Part shown: piece after piece, positions 32,857 to 40,871 of the stretch
How the letters are laid out: the number at the start of each line of letters is the position of its first letter
Position numbering within the stretch: the first letter of the stretch is position 1
From: Leifsonia poae
Lineage (GTDB): Bacteria; Actinomycetota; Actinomycetes; Actinomycetales; Microbacteriaceae
Length of the DNA: 64,000 bases
Assembly: GCF_020009625.1 (NCBI RefSeq)
Contig: NZ_JAIHLP010000001.1
Location: 33,923 to 97,922, forward strand
Reading direction: 5' to 3'
Notes under the pieces: model-generated
What the model saw: only the letters and a program-made list of their open reading frames with translations
Database searches by the model: none
What the model was told of the DNA's origin: nothing
Program-made: the position numbers and the translations under genes

Positions 32857-33037
32857 CACTGCTCAAAGCAATGCGTCCGGCATTGCGCCGAGCATGCGGA
32901 ATGCCATGCACGCAACGCAACGCAACGCGACTAACGCAACGCGGTCAAGCCAACCACAGAGAATCCTCGCCTTTCAAACCGTGCGAGTGGCCTTGTGGAT
33001 AACTCAAATCTCGCGTCCGAAAGCGGTGACCTCATGA
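32850..33037 (+). CDS. Asn/Ala/Thr-rich ORF, probable detached tail of the preceding protein
   Basis: The product is 62 aa with AQSNASGIAPSMRNAMHATQ and ends in an ATGA overlap with the next gene. Low-complexity Asn- and Ala-rich tails like this normally follow the replication-type domain encoded just upstream. Deleting one G in the run before 32842 would join the two. It may also be a separate small gene. Confidence 0.45.
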
Positions 33038-33345
33038 CCGAGTTCGACGTCGAAGTACGCACAAGGATCCCCGCCGCCCGATTCAAAACACTGGTCGCGA
33101 TCGCTGCGAGACACAACACCACTGTCGGCGCCCTCGTTGCCGAGATCACCCGACGTGCCGTCACCGGGGATGCGGTCGCACCGAAACGTAAAGGCCGCCC
33201 GTCGAAGTACACGCGACATCTCGGGGAACGCATCCTCGACGCCCGCCGCTTCGGACGCCCGTACACGGCGATCGGTGTGGAAGAGCACTTGTCCGTCGAA
33301 ACGGTCAAACGGTACGCCCAACGTGCCGCCGAGGAGGGGCTGTGA
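33034..33345 (+). CDS. Small DNA-binding-type phage protein
   Basis: This 103-aa protein has an N-terminal ribbon/helix-like part (FDVEVRTRIPAARFKTLVAIA). Its C-terminal part resembles a helix-turn-helix (RHLGERILDARRFGRPYTAIG, EHLSVETVKRYAQRA). The second half resembles resolvase-type HTH. It is likely to be a regulator or replication accessory. It is joined to its neighbours by ATGA and GTGA overlaps. Confidence 0.65.
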   Translation: MTEFDVEVRTRIPAARFKTLVAIAARHNTTVGALVAEITRRAVTGDAVAPKRKGRPSKYTRHLGERILDARRFGRPYTAIGVEEHLSVETVKRYAQRAAEEGL

Positions 33346-33554
33346 ACGCGGCAACGCTCCACGAGTCCGACGTCGATATGGCCCGGTTCCTCTCCGACGC
33401 CACCCACGACGCAGCCGCGTGCCCGTGGCTGTTCAAACCCCTCACCCTCCCGACGGACGAACTCGACCGCCGCACGTACGACCACGAGACAGAACGGCAG
33501 CGCAGATTCCTCCGCGGCCAACACCACCACCAGAAGGAGAACACCCAACCATGA
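33342..33554 (+). CDS. Small phage hypothetical protein
   Basis: This 70-aa protein starts at GTG 33342 in a GTGA overlap. It contains ESDVDMARFLSDATHDAAAC and a charged C-terminus with a histidine cluster ([13 protein letters not shown]). No family is recognised. ATGA overlap with the next gene supports translation in series. Confidence 0.55.
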   Translation: MNAATLHESDVDMARFLSDATHDAAACPWLFKPLTLPTDELDRRTYDHETERQRRFLRGQHHHQKENTQP

Positions 33555-34000
33555 CCACCACACTGACCAGGCTCGCGTACACCGGGACGCTTGAGATCGT
33601 CGAGTGCGCCAACTGCCACATGCATTTCGGCGTCTTGCCGCGCTTCCAGAAGGACCGCCGTGACGATCACAAGATGTTCTACTGCCCCAGCGGACACAGC
33701 AACTACTACTCCGGGAAATCCGAAGCCGAGAAGCTCAGCGATCAGCTCGCTGTTGAGAAGCGCCGACGCGGCTACTCGGAAACAGCCCTGCAGGCGCAGC
33801 GCGATCAGACTCGTGCGACTGAGCGTTCCCTGGCCGCGTACAAGGGTCATCTGACCCGTGCCCGGAACAAGATCGCCGCCGGCAATTGCCCCGTCCCCGA
33901 CTGCGGACAACATTTCTCGAACGTGCGTGAGCACATGAAGCACAAGCACGCCGACTGGCACCTCATCGACCCGGAGACCGGGAAGGCGGCGGAACTGTGA
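33551..34000 (+). CDS. Zinc-finger phage protein
   Basis: This 149-aa protein has an N-terminal Cys/His site ([10 protein letters not shown] and FYCPSGH), a central coiled-coil-like helix ([20 protein letters not shown]), and a C-terminal C2H2-type finger ([22 protein letters not shown]). It probably binds nucleic acid. A 13-codon mini-ORF (34000-34041) bridges to the SSB gene through overlapping start and stop codons. Confidence 0.72.
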   Translation: MTTTLTRLAYTGTLEIVECANCHMHFGVLPRFQKDRRDDHKMFYCPSGHSNYYSGKSEAEKLSDQLAVEKRRRGYSETALQAQRDQTRATERSLAAYKGHLTRARNKIAAGNCPVPDCGQHFSNVREHMKHKHADWHLIDPETGKAAEL

Positions 34001-34040
34001 TGCACGACCAGGAGAACACCCGAGACAAGGAGAGCATCTG

Positions 34041-34511
34041 ATGGCCGGCGAGACCGTGATCACCGTGGTGGGCAACCTCACCAGCGACCCGGAGCTGCGT
34101 TACACGCAGTCGGGGACGGCGGTGGCGAACTTCATCATTGCATCGACATCGCGCGTGTTCGACAAACAGGCGGGCGAGACAAAGGACGGAGACGCCCTCT
34201 TCCTCCGGGCGAGCGTGTGGCGTGAGTTCGCTGAACATGTCGCTGGCAGCCTGACCAAAGGCACCCGCGTCATCGCTCAGGGACGGTTGAAGCAGCGGTC
34301 GTACGAGACGGAGACGGGCGACAAGCGCACGTCGATGGAACTCGAGATCGATTCGATCGGTCCTGACCTGCGATGGGCGACAGCGACCGTCACCCGGGCG
34401 ACATCCTCCCGAACCGCTGGCGGACCCGTGGGCGCGCCAGTGGAGGAACCGTGGGCATCGGCCGCCTCGGACGCTCAAACGCCTGTCTACGACGACGACA
34501 CGCCGTTTTGA
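34041..34511 (+). CDS. ssb: Single-stranded DNA-binding protein
   Basis: The protein is 156 aa. The OB-fold occupies residues 1-112 ([56 protein letters not shown]). A flexible linker and an acidic tip DDDTPF follow; the tip recruits partner proteins. ATG 34041 follows a purine-rich ACAAGGAGAG. It coats single-stranded DNA during phage replication and recombination with the RecE-like nuclease upstream. Confidence 0.93.
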   Translation: MAGETVITVVGNLTSDPELRYTQSGTAVANFIIASTSRVFDKQAGETKDGDALFLRASVWREFAEHVAGSLTKGTRVIAQGRLKQRSYETETGDKRTSMELEIDSIGPDLRWATATVTRATSSRTAGGPVGAPVEEPWASAASDAQTPVYDDDTPF

Positions 34512-34666
34512 ACCGTTCACGATTCACCCCACGCACCGAATGGGCGCCAGCAGCATCGCCCCGCGAGCCGAAAGAGCACCGCTGCGGACTGTGCTGGACC
34601 CAATACGGGAAGTCGGCAATCCCGTGCCCGAATGAACCCAAGAAGACCACGAAGGAGAAGCCATGA
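34508..34666 (+). CDS. Small Cys-pair phage protein
   Basis: This 52-aa protein starts at TTG 34508, overlapping the SSB stop. It is basic, with [18 protein letters not shown], in which three cysteines could bind zinc. It overlaps the next gene by ATGA. Function is unknown. Confidence 0.55.
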   Translation: MNRSRFTPRTEWAPAASPREPKEHRCGLCWTQYGKSAIPCPNEPKKTTKEKP

Positions 34667-35145
34667 GCACCACAACGAGGGACTTCCACATCGGAACGAT
34701 CCTGACGATCACAAGCGGGAAGCTCATCTCGCCCATCGGCACGGTATACGAAATCTGCGACTGGATGACTGGCGAGTCCACCATGACGCACCAGCTGCCG
34801 CGTGTCTCACGAGAGATCGAAGGCACACTGCGCGGACAGCACCCCGACCTCGCCGCCGAGGCGGTCATCGAGTGGCGCATCCGGTTCTCTCGTTTTCACA
34901 TCGAAGCCCACCGGGAAGGCCTGGCGCGCTCGCTCGAAATTCTGATCCGGGATAAGCAAGCCGAAGCGCTCGAAGAGGCGGCGCGCGGCATGGATGACTT
35001 CGATGACTATGCCGCCCTCGCGCCCTGGACGATGGCGGATCGATTCGCTGCGGTCGCGAACAGCGGAGCTTGGTCTGATTGGCTCCGGGCTCGCGCAGCC
35101 GAGTACCGGGATGGCGGCAACACCGAGCCGAAGGGCGGTCAGTGA
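34663..35145 (+). CDS. DUF7736-like phage protein
   Basis: This 160-aa protein has the N-terminal pattern FHIGTILTITSGKLISPIGTV with EICDWMTGESTMTHQLPRVS, seen in actinophage DUF7736 proteins. A C-terminal helical region follows with IEWRIRFSRFHIEAHREG. The two halves may be separate domains. It overlaps its neighbours at both ends. Function is unknown. Confidence 0.65.
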   Translation: MSTTTRDFHIGTILTITSGKLISPIGTVYEICDWMTGESTMTHQLPRVSREIEGTLRGQHPDLAAEAVIEWRIRFSRFHIEAHREGLARSLEILIRDKQAEALEEAARGMDDFDDYAALAPWTMADRFAAVANSGAWSDWLRARAAEYRDGGNTEPKGGQ

Positions 35146-35438
35146 TGGGTAAGCACATCCCAGTTGTCGAAGAGGGTTGGACGGTCGAGTGCGTCGAGGG
35201 CGAGTGCGAGCACGAGACTCCCGACGAGTGCCTAATCGGTGTGGTGGCGTGCTCAGGGTGCCTCGAAACCGTCGAGCTCGACCCGAGCGACGACACCTAC
35301 GCGATCCCGGAATGGCCGTGCGTCCATTCCACTCACTACCCCGAACCGATGATGCGTGACCTGAAAGCGCAGCTACTGCGCGAGTGGGCCGAGGGTCGCC
35401 CCACAACCCCAGACCACCTGAACAGGAGCGAACAATGA
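35145..35438 (+). CDS. Small acidic Cys-containing phage protein
   Basis: The protein is 97 aa. It has CVEGECEHETPDECLIG and CSGCLE, suggesting a metal-binding knuckle, and ends in DHLNRSEQ. This C-terminal segment and the following ribosome site are repeated almost identically at the end of the next gene. Confidence 0.6.
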   Translation: MGKHIPVVEEGWTVECVEGECEHETPDECLIGVVACSGCLETVELDPSDDTYAIPEWPCVHSTHYPEPMMRDLKAQLLREWAEGRPTTPDHLNRSEQ

Positions 35439-35632
35439 GCCATACTCGCTGGCTGGTGAAGATCGATAGATCGGGTGAGCGCATCATCGCCATCCGCGAT
35501 TCGGAGGACGCCTGCCGGACGCTGGCGTCCTCACTGAACGAGAAGTATCAGACCGACGAGTACTACGCCGAACAGTGGGACACCGGCCGCGGAAGCTGGA
35601 CCACAGGCCACCAGAACAGGAGCGAACGATGA
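35435..35632 (+). CDS. Small phage hypothetical protein
   Basis: This 65-aa alpha/beta protein has TRWLVKIDRSGERIIAIRD and a short helix, ending in GHQNRSER. Its start is in the cassette AACAGGAGCGAACAATG, which provides the ribosome site inside the previous gene. No known family. Confidence 0.6.
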   Translation: MSHTRWLVKIDRSGERIIAIRDSEDACRTLASSLNEKYQTDEYYAEQWDTGRGSWTTGHQNRSER

Positions 35633-35835
35633 GCGTGAAAGTCACGACCGAGCAGGAAGCCGCTGGCCTGCCCCTCGGGGCGGTCGTCCGCGACGGGATG
35701 GGCGACATCTTCCAAAAGGTCAGCGATACAGGGTTCGAGATGACCGGCGTTGGGGGGCGTTGGGGGCCGTCATGGATCGCGTACCCGGCGGTCGTGCTCT
35801 GGCCGGTCAACACCGAAGAGAGCGACCATGACTGA
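35629..35835 (+). CDS. Small phage hypothetical protein
   Basis: This 68-aa beta-rich protein contains LPLGAVVRDGMGDIFQKV and a WGPSWIAYPAVVLWPV strand pair. Its start lies in AACAGGAGCGAACGATG, nearly identical to the preceding cassette. Function is unknown. Confidence 0.6.
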   Translation: MSVKVTTEQEAAGLPLGAVVRDGMGDIFQKVSDTGFEMTGVGGRWGPSWIAYPAVVLWPVNTEESDHD

Positions 35836-36016
35836 CCCTGAAACCGAGCGTCGCCCTGAGTGGTGGGAGTACGCAGACGCCCGCAACACCCCGATCAACC
35901 CCGACTGTCGTGACGGGAAACATGACGCCTGCAACGACGACGCCTGGGACGCCGTCCGTGACGCAGCCACTGACTGCACATGCACTTGCCACCCGCCGAA
36001 GGAGACCACCGAATGA
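35828..36016 (+). CDS. Small Cys/His-rich phage protein
   Basis: The protein is 62 aa, acidic at the front (TERRPEWWEYADARN). A C-terminal cluster of Cys and His (DCRDGKHDACND, DCTCTCH) likely holds a zinc ion. It overlaps both neighbours. Function is unknown. Confidence 0.6.
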   Translation: MTDPETERRPEWWEYADARNTPINPDCRDGKHDACNDDAWDAVRDAATDCTCTCHPPKETTE

Positions 36017-36342
36017 CCATCCGCCAGTTCTTCGACGCGCTTGCCTCCGTGATCGAGCTCCGCGCGGCCGAAGCCAGCAAGGGCGTGCTTCTCGTTGAGG
36101 CGATTGCCGCAGACGAATTCGAGACCCAGTTGCGAACCCTCACAGCGAACGCCGACGAGCGTGCGGCACTACGCCGCATGGCGATCCAGCTAGCTCAGCT
36201 TGGAATACGAGAAGAGCAAATCGAGCCGATGGCGCGCGACTGGTACACCCAGCCCGCGCGACGCGAGTACGAGCTCGAAGCCCTCCGCCACACAATCAAC
36301 ACCCGTATCGACGTAATGCAGGGAAAGGGAACAACCGCATGA
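36013..36342 (+). CDS. Helical phage hypothetical protein
   Basis: This 109-aa protein is almost entirely helical (FFDALASVIELRAAEASKGV, then RMAIQLAQLGIREEQIE). It overlaps the next gene by ATGA. No recognised domain; it belongs to the train of small genes between SSB and the late region. Confidence 0.6.
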   Translation: MTIRQFFDALASVIELRAAEASKGVLLVEAIAADEFETQLRTLTANADERAALRRMAIQLAQLGIREEQIEPMARDWYTQPARREYELEALRHTINTRIDVMQGKGTTA

Positions 36343-36998
36343 AGGAACAGACCGACCCGCTCCTCGACGCCATCGAAGCACTCACCAAACCGATCCGGGT
36401 GAAGGTGCCCCAAATCGACGACGCCGGCCAGCACATCAAAACGTGGACAATCACCCACGACTCGCTCCTCGATCAGTTCCGTGCCGCAGTGATCCCCTCA
36501 ACAAACACCGCCGCCGGATCATCGGCGCTCGCATCAACCAGAAACATGCTCGACTCCACTGCCCTGTACGAGTACAGCAAGATCGCGTCAGCGACAGGTG
36601 ACTGGTGCCGCCTCGTGGGACGAACAGCAACACGCGACGCGAAGGAGAACCTCACCCACTGGTACCCGGCCTTCCAAGCGGAGTACCCCGAACCGGATGT
36701 GACCAAGTGGTACCTGACCGAGCTTCGCCAGTGGGCCAACCTCATCCGCGAACACCTCGACCCGCCCCGGCGCCGCAGTATCACCTACCCGTGCCCCGTC
36801 TGCGGCAAGACATCATGGATCGGTGCCGACGGCGACGGCGGAACATGGCCCCTCGAATTGCAATACAGGGTCGACGACTCCAACGAACCAGTCATCGAAC
36901 GGGTCATCTGCCGCGCCTGCGAACCACACACCATCTGGCCGACACGTGACGCCGCCCGCGAGCTCCTCGAAGAGCTCACGGAAAGACACGCCGGATAA
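36339..36998 (+). CDS. DUF7341-like phage protein with zinc ribbon
   Basis: This 219-aa protein has an N-terminal helical domain (LLDAIEALTKPIRVKVP, LLDQFRAAVIPSTN) and a C-terminal zinc-ribbon-like pair: YPCPVCGKTSW and ICRACEP. The layout fits the DUF7341 proteins encoded just ahead of the late genes in many actinophages. It is the last gene of the early/middle train. A sigma-like or anti-terminator function cannot be shown. Confidence 0.65.
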   Translation: MKEQTDPLLDAIEALTKPIRVKVPQIDDAGQHIKTWTITHDSLLDQFRAAVIPSTNTAAGSSALASTRNMLDSTALYEYSKIASATGDWCRLVGRTATRDAKENLTHWYPAFQAEYPEPDVTKWYLTELRQWANLIREHLDPPRRRSITYPCPVCGKTSWIGADGDGGTWPLELQYRVDDSNEPVIERVICRACEPHTIWPTRDAARELLEELTERHAG

Positions 36999-37013
36999 CC
37001 ACAGACCGAACGG

Positions 37014-37122
37014 CACAGATGTGTTAATCTGTGAGTGCCTTCCAGAAGTCCGTCAAAAACCGGACGGGAAGCCACACAACTTCGAGAAGCCCCGACCGGA
37101 ACACCCGGCACGGGGCTTCTCG
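37014..37122 (+). ncRNA. Candidate structured RNA: three consecutive stem-loops
   Basis: The 145-bp gap between early and late genes holds three stems in a row. The first is CACAGAT-gtgtta-ATCTGTG (37014-37033). The second is a two-part stem, CTTCC and GTCCG pairing with CGGAC and GGAAG (37039-37071). The third is a 12-bp perfect stem CGAGAAGCCCCG/CGGGGCTTCTCG (37083-37122) with a 16-nt loop. No U-tract follows any of them. It could be a leader, an attenuator or a small RNA. The stems are seen in the sequence; the RNA is inferred. Confidence 0.45.
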
Positions 37123-37143
37123 CACGAACGGGGGCACGCAACC

Positions 37144-37341
37144 ATGCCACTCCCCATCGACCCCCAACTCGAAGCCGCCATCCTCGACCTCGCCGGCATC
37201 GACCCCGCCACCATCGACCCCGGCACCGTGGACATAGCCCTCATCAACCCCGCCGGACCAACCACCGTCCGCGCCACCCTCGTACTCTCCATCGACACCG
37301 ACGAACTCAGACAGCGCATCACCGCAGCACTGGCACCGTAA
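37144..37341 (+). CDS. Small phage protein ahead of HNH
   Basis: This 65-aa protein has IDPQLEAAILDLAGIDPATI and a strand TTVRATLVLSIDTDELRQRI. The start ATG 37144 has only a weak ribosome site, but the hairpin just upstream may shape its translation. It is the first late gene. No known family. Confidence 0.6.
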   Translation: MPLPIDPQLEAAILDLAGIDPATIDPGTVDIALINPAGPTTVRATLVLSIDTDELRQRITAALAP

Positions 37342-37350
37342 GCGCCGAGC

Positions 37351-37623
37351 ATGAGTAGCACGCCACGCAACACCGCCCAACGAGACCGGGACCGGGCCCG
37401 CATCAAAGCAACACGAGCGAACTGTCACATCTGCGGCAAGAAGATCGACTACACACTCCCGCACCTGGACCCCAACGCCTTCGTCGTGGACCACATCATC
37501 CCCCTCGCCAAGGGCGGAGCAGACACACTAGCCAACAAAGCCGCAGCACATCGCGAGTGCAACAGCAAGAAGCGCGCACGAATCGTCGCACCAATCATTC
37601 GTCGCAGTGGTTCATTGACCTGA
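37351..37623 (+). CDS. HNH endonuclease adjacent to terminase
   Basis: This 90-aa protein has a full HNH motif: CHICGKKIDYTLP, NAFVVDHIIPLAKGGADT, AHRECNSKK. HNH proteins in this position are needed together with the large terminase for cos cleavage in HK97-type phages. Start is ATG 37351, with the terminase genes 113 bp downstream. Confidence 0.88.
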   Translation: MSSTPRNTAQRDRDRARIKATRANCHICGKKIDYTLPHLDPNAFVVDHIIPLAKGGADTLANKAAAHRECNSKKRARIVAPIIRRSGSLT

Positions 37624-37645
37624 CAGCCGGTCCCATCAAACCCCA

Positions 37646-37715
37646 GGGGGAGGCCCCCCGGGCCGCCTTCAGCCGTACCTCCGGGGCTAGGCAGAATCTC
37701 CCCCTGACATTTTTT
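37646..37715 (+). other. GC-rich structured region before small terminase; terminator or cos candidate
   Basis: GGGGGAG (37646-37652) and CTCCCCC (37698-37704) enclose a nested AGGCCCC/GGGGCT stem, followed by TGACATTTTTT. The T-run after a strong stem looks like a terminator. Its position between HNH and small terminase is also where cos sites lie in related phages. The sequence alone does not decide between them. Confidence 0.4.
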
Positions 37716-37736
37716 CCACACGAGGCGGTGCCTGCG

Positions 37737-38039
37737 ATGACTTCTCGCACCGGTGCGCTGAGGGCGGTTGAGCCCGGTGAGACGCCTGCTGTCAAGCCTC
37801 CGGTGACGATCGAGGAAGCTGCTGAGCGGGATGACGACTTGGGCCAGCTGCGCCTGACGCGGCGCGCGATCGCTCGGAAGCTCGACGACGTGAACTGTCC
37901 TGCTCGGGACATGGCCGCATTGTCGAAGCGGTTGATGGAGATCGGCAAGGAGATCGCGTCTATCGAGGCTCGTGCCGCGCAGGAGGATGACCAGCATGCC
38001 GAAGTCGAAGACGGCGTCTTCGACGCCTCGGCTGTCTGA
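37737..38039 (+). CDS. Small terminase subunit-like protein
   Basis: This 100-aa helical protein has VKPPVTIEEAAERDDDLGQL and a long helix RLMEIGKEIASIEARAAQ. Such short, charged proteins precede the large terminase in many actinophages and recognise the packaging site. Its identity rests mainly on position. It overlaps the large subunit gene by 44 bp. Confidence 0.65.
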   Translation: MTSRTGALRAVEPGETPAVKPPVTIEEAAERDDDLGQLRLTRRAIARKLDDVNCPARDMAALSKRLMEIGKEIASIEARAAQEDDQHAEVEDGVFDASAV

Positions 38040-39477
38040 GTACGCGAGGACCTTCGCCTTTCCGGACGGGATCAAGAAGACGGTCTGGCCGCGTGTTGAG
38101 GCGAAAGGCAAGGAGCTCGGTCTCGGATTCGACTGGTGGCAAGCGCAGTTGGGCACCGTGTGTCTCGGATACGGCGCCGACGGCCTGTACGTGGCCACGG
38201 TCGGCGGTATCGGTCTCTCGATCCCTCGACAGGTCGGCAAGACCTACTTCGTTCTGGCGCTGATCTTCCTGCTGTGCATCATCTTCCCCGGCTACCAGGT
38301 GGTGTGGACTTCGCATCACTTGCGGACGACGAACAAGACGCTGATGACGGCTCGCGGGATGGCACGCCGCAAGAAGATCGATCCGCACGTCGCCGCTGTC
38401 CGCACCTCGCACGGCGAAGGTCAGGTCGAGTTCAAGAACGGCTCGATGATCATGTTCGGAGCCCGCTCGCAGGGCTTCGGCCGCGGGTTCGACAAGATCG
38501 ACGCGGAAGTGTTCGACGAGTCGCAGATCCTCGACACGAGCGCGCTTGAGGACATGGTCGCAGCAGCCGCGCAGTCACAGCACGAGCATGGTGCGCTTCT
38601 GTTCTTCATGGGGACGCCGCCGCGTCCGAAGGATCCGTCTGAGGCGTTCGAGCAGCGCCGCCAGAAGGCTCTGGAGGGCAAGGCGAAGAACGCGATCTGG
38701 TTGGAGATTGGCGCGGATCCGAAGTCCGATCCTGACGACGAGTCGCAGTATCCGCTGATGAATCCGTCGTACCCGAAGCGGACGCCGCCGGCGTCGCTGC
38801 AGCGGTTGCGGGAGAACCTCGCAGATGAGGACTCGTGGAACCGTGAGGGCCGTGGGATTTGGGATGCGGCCGATGGCAACCGCGTCATCGACGAGGATGC
38901 GTGGAACCGTGTAGCTGACGCGTCGTCGATGGCGATTGAGCGTCTCACGTTGGCGATCGATGTGGCGCCGAATCGCTCGGTCGCGTCGGTGAGCTTCGCT
39001 GGCAAACGGGCGGACGGGCGTTGGCACGTCGAGCTCGACCAGCAGCGCACGGGTACCGCCTGGGTGATCCCGTGGATCAGGGAGCGGGCGGAGAAGAACC
39101 ACCTGCATTCGGTCGTTGCCGACGAGATGTCGGGACTGGTTGAAGAGAAGAACGGCCGTCACTACCTGACGGGGACGCGCATTCACGTGACTCTCGCTGC
39201 CGCTGAAGGCCGGGACATGGCGATCGCGTGTGGAAAGTTCTTCGACGGTGTCATGGACGGCTCCCTGAAGCACACGAACCAGCCGCAGGTGAACGTCGCC
39301 CTTTCAGTTGCTCGGAAGCGTCCACTGGCGGGTGCGTGGGCGTGGAACCGGAAAGACCCCGATTCAGATATCACCCCGATCGTGGCGGAAACGCTCGCGT
39401 TCTGGGGTGCACAGAGCGAGAACGTGAAGCGGCCCGGAGCGGGTCGATCGAGATCGAGGACGGCGGTGGTGATGTGA
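37996..39477 (+). CDS. Terminase large subunit
   Basis: The protein is 493 aa from ATG 37996 behind AGGAGG. The ATPase half has Walker A SIPRQVGKT (75-83) and Walker B AEVFDESQ (170-177). The nuclease half begins with LAIDVAPN near residue 320 and has DEMSGLVEEKN. It packages DNA into the prohead. The last ~15 residues (ENVKRPGAGRSRSR) are in a different frame from an alternative GSIEIEDGGGD end; either could be native. It overlaps the portal start as GTGA. Confidence 0.93.
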   Translation: MPKSKTASSTPRLSEYARTFAFPDGIKKTVWPRVEAKGKELGLGFDWWQAQLGTVCLGYGADGLYVATVGGIGLSIPRQVGKTYFVLALIFLLCIIFPGYQVVWTSHHLRTTNKTLMTARGMARRKKIDPHVAAVRTSHGEGQVEFKNGSMIMFGARSQGFGRGFDKIDAEVFDESQILDTSALEDMVAAAAQSQHEHGALLFFMGTPPRPKDPSEAFEQRRQKALEGKAKNAIWLEIGADPKSDPDDESQYPLMNPSYPKRTPPASLQRLRENLADEDSWNREGRGIWDAADGNRVIDEDAWNRVADASSMAIERLTLAIDVAPNRSVASVSFAGKRADGRWHVELDQQRTGTAWVIPWIRERAEKNHLHSVVADEMSGLVEEKNGRHYLTGTRIHVTLAAAEGRDMAIACGKFFDGVMDGSLKHTNQPQVNVALSVARKRPLAGAWAWNRKDPDSDITPIVAETLAFWGAQSENVKRPGAGRSRSRTAVVM

Positions 39478-40871
39478 TCGACACTGCCCTGAATCTCAGC
39501 GACCTCTCGGGCGACGAGAACATCATCCTGAACCTTCTTATCGAGCAGTTGAACCAACGGTCCCGCCGTAACGGTCTCCGTTCGGCGCACTACGACGGGA
39601 AGCGGGCAGTCAAGCAGGTCGGCTCGGTCATCCCGCCGCAGTACGAGAACCTGGCGCTCGCGCTGGGGTGGGCGGCCAAGGGTGTCGACGGGCTCGCACG
39701 CCGATGCAACATCGACCGGATGGTGTGGACCGGCGGCGACCTCGATTCGCTGGGCATGCCCGAGCTTGAGGACTCGAACTTCCTGTTCTCCGAGCTCGCT
39801 CAGGGCCGCACGGATTCGCTCATTCACGGCGTCTCGTACCTGATCACGACGCGCGGGAACACGGCCGATGACGAGCCGGCGTCGCTCGTGCATTCGAAGA
39901 CCGCACTGGACGCGACCGGAGAGTGGAACACCCGCCGCCGCGCTCTCGACAACCTGCTTTCAATCACGAGCAGGGAAGACAACCAGATCACCGGATTCGT
40001 GTTGTACCTGGACAACCTCACGATCAGCGCTGACAAGATCGACGGCAAGTGGGCGGTGGAGCGTTCATCGCACACCTTCCATGTGCCGGTTGATCCGCTC
40101 GTGTACCGGCCGCGGACGTCGAAGCGAATGGGACGCTCCCGCATCACCCGCCCGGTGATGTCGCATGTCAACAGTGCACTGCGTGCCCTGATGCGCCTGG
40201 AAGCGCACATGGACATCTATGCCATTCCGAAGTTCATCCTTCTTGGCGCCGACGAGTCGATCTTCAAGAACGCTGACGGCTCGATGAAGACCTCCTGGCA
40301 GGTGGTCATGGGGCGTGCGTTCGGGATCCCGGACGACGACGAGGCAGCGCAGCCGCGGGCGGATGTGAAGCAGTTCTCCGCCGAATCACCGGAACCGCAC
40401 ATCGCGGATCTCAACGTGCTCGCGAAACTGATGGCGCGTGAAACGGACCTGCCGGACACGGACTTCGCCTTGTCGGACATGGCGAACCCCACGTCGGATG
40501 CCTCGTACACGGCGTCACGCGAGAACCTGATCGCTGAGGCGGAAGGGTCGATGGACGACTGGTCTGTTGCGACCCGCCGCACGGTGACCCGTGCGCTGGC
40601 GATGCAGAACGGGCTGTCAGCGGTTCCGAAGGAGTGGCGTTCGATCGCGCCGAAATGGCGGTCACCGATCTACCTCTCCAGAGCGGCTGCAGCAGATGCT
40701 GGTTCTAAGCAGCTCAGTGTCGTTCCATGGCTTGCGGAGACGGAGGTCGGCCTCGAGCTACTCGGTCTCGACGAGCAACAGATCCAGCGGGCTCTCGCGG
40801 AGAAGAAGCGCATGGCAGGGCGCGCGGTCCTCGCCGCGTTGAAGCCACAGGCCAATGCCGTCGTCGTCTGA
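39474..40871 (+). CDS. Portal protein (SPP1 gp6-type)
   Basis: The protein is 465 aa from GTG 39474. It has LLIEQLNQRSRRNGLRSAHY at the N-terminus, then NLALALGWAAKGVDGLARRC, and a central FVLYLDNLTI core, consistent with the Phage_prot_Gp6 family. It forms the dodecameric ring at the capsid vertex through which DNA moves. It lies between the large terminase and the MuF-like gene, as expected. Confidence 0.9.
   Translation: MIDTALNLSDLSGDENIILNLLIEQLNQRSRRNGLRSAHYDGKRAVKQVGSVIPPQYENLALALGWAAKGVDGLARRCNIDRMVWTGGDLDSLGMPELEDSNFLFSELAQGRTDSLIHGVSYLITTRGNTADDEPASLVHSKTALDATGEWNTRRRALDNLLSITSREDNQITGFVLYLDNLTISADKIDGKWAVERSSHTFHVPVDPLVYRPRTSKRMGRSRITRPVMSHVNSALRALMRLEAHMDIYAIPKFILLGADESIFKNADGSMKTSWQVVMGRAFGIPDDDEAAQPRADVKQFSAESPEPHIADLNVLAKLMARETDLPDTDFALSDMANPTSDASYTASRENLIAEAEGSMDDWSVATRRTVTRALAMQNGLSAVPKEWRSIAPKWRSPIYLSRAAAADAGSKQLSVVPWLAETEVGLELLGLDEQQIQRALAEKKRMAGRAVLAALKPQANAVVV

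Noticed and set aside
34000..34041. A 13-codon mini-ORF between the zinc-finger gene and ssb
   Set aside because: It overlaps stop and start codons at both ends, but it is too short to support as a gene. It may only keep ribosomes coupled.
37031..37237. A plus-strand 68-aa frame across the stem-loops
   Set aside because: The sequence is mostly explained by base-paired stems, then by another frame of the gene at 37144.
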